8,264 bases of DNA, taken from the NCBI GenBank assembly GCA_039920305.1, contig JBDSEA010000018.1, forward strand, positions 1 through 8,264. The letters run 5' to 3'. The notes under the pieces were generated by a model. The model had not been told where the DNA came from and did no database searches. It saw nothing but the letters and a program-made list of their open reading frames with translations. The translations under genes were made by a program, and so were the position numbers. This DNA is from DASRAJ01 sp039920305 (lineage in GTDB: Bacteria > Bacteroidota > Bacteroidia > Chitinophagales > UBA10324). This document shows, piece after piece, positions 6,392-8,264 of the stretch (position 1 is its first letter; every line of letters starts with the position of its first letter).

Positions 6392-8264
6392 ATGGCCAAA
6401 AAGAAAGCAAGTGAGTCAAATAAAAATCTGGTGATTGTAGAAAGTCCTGCCAAGGCTAAAACGCTTGAGAAATTTCTCGATAGCTCTTTCATGGTGAAAT
6501 CTTCTTACGGGCATATCCGGGATTTGCCCTCGAAGGATTTTGGAGTGGAGATTGGCAAAGGAAAATACATGCCGAACTATGTAATTAGTCCTGATAAAGA
6601 ACAAGTGGTTAAAGAGCTGAAGAAGCTTGCGAAGTCAGCAGCGGAAGTCTGGCTTGCAACGGACGAGGATCGTGAGGGAGAGGCTATATCATGGCACCTT
6701 TGCCATGCCCTGGGACTGGATGTTGCTACCACCAAGCGCATCGTGTTTCATGAAATAACAAAGCCTGCCATTCTTGCCGCAGTGAAAAATCCGCGAACGG
6801 TGAATGTTAATTTAGTGAATGCCCAGCAGGCGAGGCGTGTAGTAGATCGTATGGTGGGGTATGAGTTGTCGCCCATACTCTGGAAAAAAATCTCGAAGGG
6901 TGTTTCACTTTCTGCAGGCAGGGTACAATCCGTTGCGGTGCGCCTGATTGTGGAACGTGAGCGTGAAATCAATGCATTCAATTCTTCGTCTTCATTCAAA
7001 ATCGTTGCACTTTTTACTGCAAAGGATAAATCAGGGAGCAGTGTACAGTTCAAAGCAGAGCGGCCTAAAAATAAAAGCAGGGCTGAGGATGCAGAAAAAT
7101 TCCTTCAGGCGTGCATTGATGCGACCTATAAAGTGAATGATGTGCAGGTAAAGCCCGGGAAGAAATCTCCTTCAGCCCCCTTTACTACTTCCACTCTGCA
7201 GCAGGAAGCAAGCCGTAAGCTCGGTTTCTCAGTAGCGCGCACGATGCTCATTGCCCAGCGCTTGTATGAGAGTGGTAAAATCACCTACATGCGTACTGAT
7301 TCTACAACGCTTTCTGATATTGCAATGGGAGCTATAGCTGATGAAGTAGTTAAAAGCTATGGAAAAAAGTATGCGCAATCCAGGCAGTTTCAAAGCAAGA
7401 TTGCAAACGCGCAGGAAGCCCATGAAGCAATTCGTCCAAGTTATATTGATAACAAAGAAATTGATGGAGAGTATGATGAGCAGCGCTTATATAATTTAAT
7501 ATGGAAGCGAACCATAGCATCTCAGATGAGCGATGCACAACTGGAAAAGACAACAGCAAGAATCGGAATCTCCGCAATTAAAGATGAGGAACTCGTTGCA
7601 AATGGTGAAGTGCTTTTGTTCGACGGGTTTTTGAAAGTTTATATGGAATCGACGGATGATGAAGCAGAAGATTCCGGCAAGCTTACTGAGAAGGAATCCG
7701 GTGAGGGCATTCTGCCACCGCTGAAAGTGGGGCAGGTGCTTGACTTGATTGAAATGATTGCAACCGAGAGATTCACGCGCGCATCGGCACGCTACACGGA
7801 AGCGGCGCTGGTGAAGAAACTTGAAGAGCTCGGCATTGGAAGGCCTTCAACCTATGCGCCAACCATCAGCACCATACAAAAAAGAGGTTATGTTGAGAAA
7901 AAGGACAGGGAGGGGGTTCGCAGGGAATACCGGGTAATCAGACTGAAAGGAAAAGAAATTACCTCTTCCTCAGAAACTGAAAATACAGGGGCGGAGAAAT
8001 CTAAATTGTTTCCAACTGATATAGGCATGCTGGTAAACGATTTTCTTCTGCAGCATTTTAAGGAGGTTCTTGATTTTAATTTTACGGCTGAGATTGAAAA
8101 GGAGTTTGACGAAATTTCAAACGGTATAAAGAAATGGGAAAAGGTTATTGATGAGTTTTATAAACCCTTTCATAAAGATGTTGAACGTACTATGGATAAA
8201 GCAGAATATGTAACCGGTGAGCGCACCCTCGGCACAGATCCCAAGACGGGAAAAAAAGTGATTG
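6392..8264 (+). CDS. topA: DNA topoisomerase I (type IA), 3' partial
   Basis: The frame is open without interruption from ATG 6392 to the window end, 624 complete codons. It relaxes negatively supercoiled DNA by a transient 5'-phosphotyrosine break of one strand. After a Lys-rich start (MAKKKASES) comes the Toprim domain: LVIVESPAKAKT with Glu17, and ATDEDREGEAISWH with Asp91, Asp93 and Glu95 as the metal-binding acids. SAGRVQS (174-180), the active-site block ITYMRTDST with Tyr299 as nucleophile, HEAIRP (344-349) and GIGRPSTYAPT (481-491) follow in the standard order. All catalytic residues are present. The last visible segment, GERTLGTDPKTGKK, opens the C-terminal repeat region typical of Bacteroidota TopA; that region, usually another ~150-250 residues, lies outside. 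The ATG has no Shine-Dalgarno sequence, only an A/T-rich leader. Confidence 0.97.
   Translation, partial: MAKKKASESNKNLVIVESPAKAKTLEKFLDSSFMVKSSYGHIRDLPSKDFGVEIGKGKYMPNYVISPDKEQVVKELKKLAKSAAEVWLATDEDREGEAISWHLCHALGLDVATTKRIVFHEITKPAILAAVKNPRTVNVNLVNAQQARRVVDRMVGYELSPILWKKISKGVSLSAGRVQSVAVRLIVEREREINAFNSSSSFKIVALFTAKDKSGSSVQFKAERPKNKSRAEDAEKFLQACIDATYKVNDVQVKPGKKSPSAPFTTSTLQQEASRKLGFSVARTMLIAQRLYESGKITYMRTDSTTLSDIAMGAIADEVVKSYGKKYAQSRQFQSKIANAQEAHEAIRPSYIDNKEIDGEYDEQRLYNLIWKRTIASQMSDAQLEKTTARIGISAIKDEELVANGEVLLFDGFLKVYMESTDDEAEDSGKLTEKESGEGILPPLKVGQVLDLIEMIATERFTRASARYTEAALVKKLEELGIGRPSTYAPTISTIQKRGYVEKKDREGVRREYRVIRLKGKEITSSSETENTGAEKSKLFPTDIGMLVNDFLLQHFKEVLDFNFTAEIEKEFDEISNGIKKWEKVIDEFYKPFHKDVERTMDKAEYVTGERTLGTDPKTGKKVI

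Noticed and set aside
6748..7053. A 101-residue minus-strand open frame inside topA
   Set aside because: It is antisense to the conserved Toprim-to-active-site region of topA and has no protein features of its own.
1..8264. CRISPR array, insertion sequence, prophage or tRNA/rRNA genes
   Set aside because: No regularly spaced repeats, transposase or integrase motifs, or tRNA-like cloverleaf were noticed; nearly all bases are in recognisable genes.

Overview
The window looks like a chromosomal housekeeping segment from a Bacteroidota genome, probably near the Chitinophagales/Sphingobacteriales side. Three things suggest this. Protein starts sit behind A/T-rich leaders without clear Shine-Dalgarno sequences. 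One divergent gap carries a TAnnTTTG box, the -7 element of the Bacteroidota sigma factor. The first two genes form a PstS-like lipoprotein plus TPR-protein pair that I recall following exbB/exbD/tonB genes in this phylum; that upstream part is outside the window. No RNA gene, mobile element, prophage or CRISPR array was seen.

Layout: (1) Bases 3-917 (+) encode a substrate-binding lipoprotein of the PstS family, cut at its 5' end just inside the signal peptide. (2) Bases 944-2869 (+), 26 nt downstream, encode a secreted TPR protein. Its last ~95 residues look like a degenerate retropepsin-type aspartic protease domain. (3) A 60-nt convergent gap follows. (4) On the minus strand, cdd (cytidine deaminase) and rocD (ornithine aminotransferase) are read in the order cdd-rocD with a 36-nt gap, probably one transcript. 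(5) Diverging from cdd is a Lys9-like saccharopine dehydrogenase (4804-6210, +). (6) After a 181-nt gap, topA (DNA topoisomerase I) starts at 6392 (+) and runs off the right edge with its catalytic core complete.

How the genes fit together: the first pair probably works in the periplasm as part of an energised outer-membrane uptake module. RocD and the saccharopine dehydrogenase both make glutamate plus an amino-acid semialdehyde, from ornithine and saccharopine respectively. They flank cdd on opposite strands, so the middle of the window is a small amino-acid/pyrimidine salvage cluster. TopA is an unrelated essential gene.

Most of the window is ordinary core metabolism. The least ordinary signals are the TPR protein's C-terminal pseudo-protease domain (active-site D-T-G changed to D-P-A), the altered ligand-pocket motifs of the PstS-like protein, and an acidic residue in the saccharopine dehydrogenase that hints at NAD rather than NADP. 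I do not see convincing evidence of a wholly new system.
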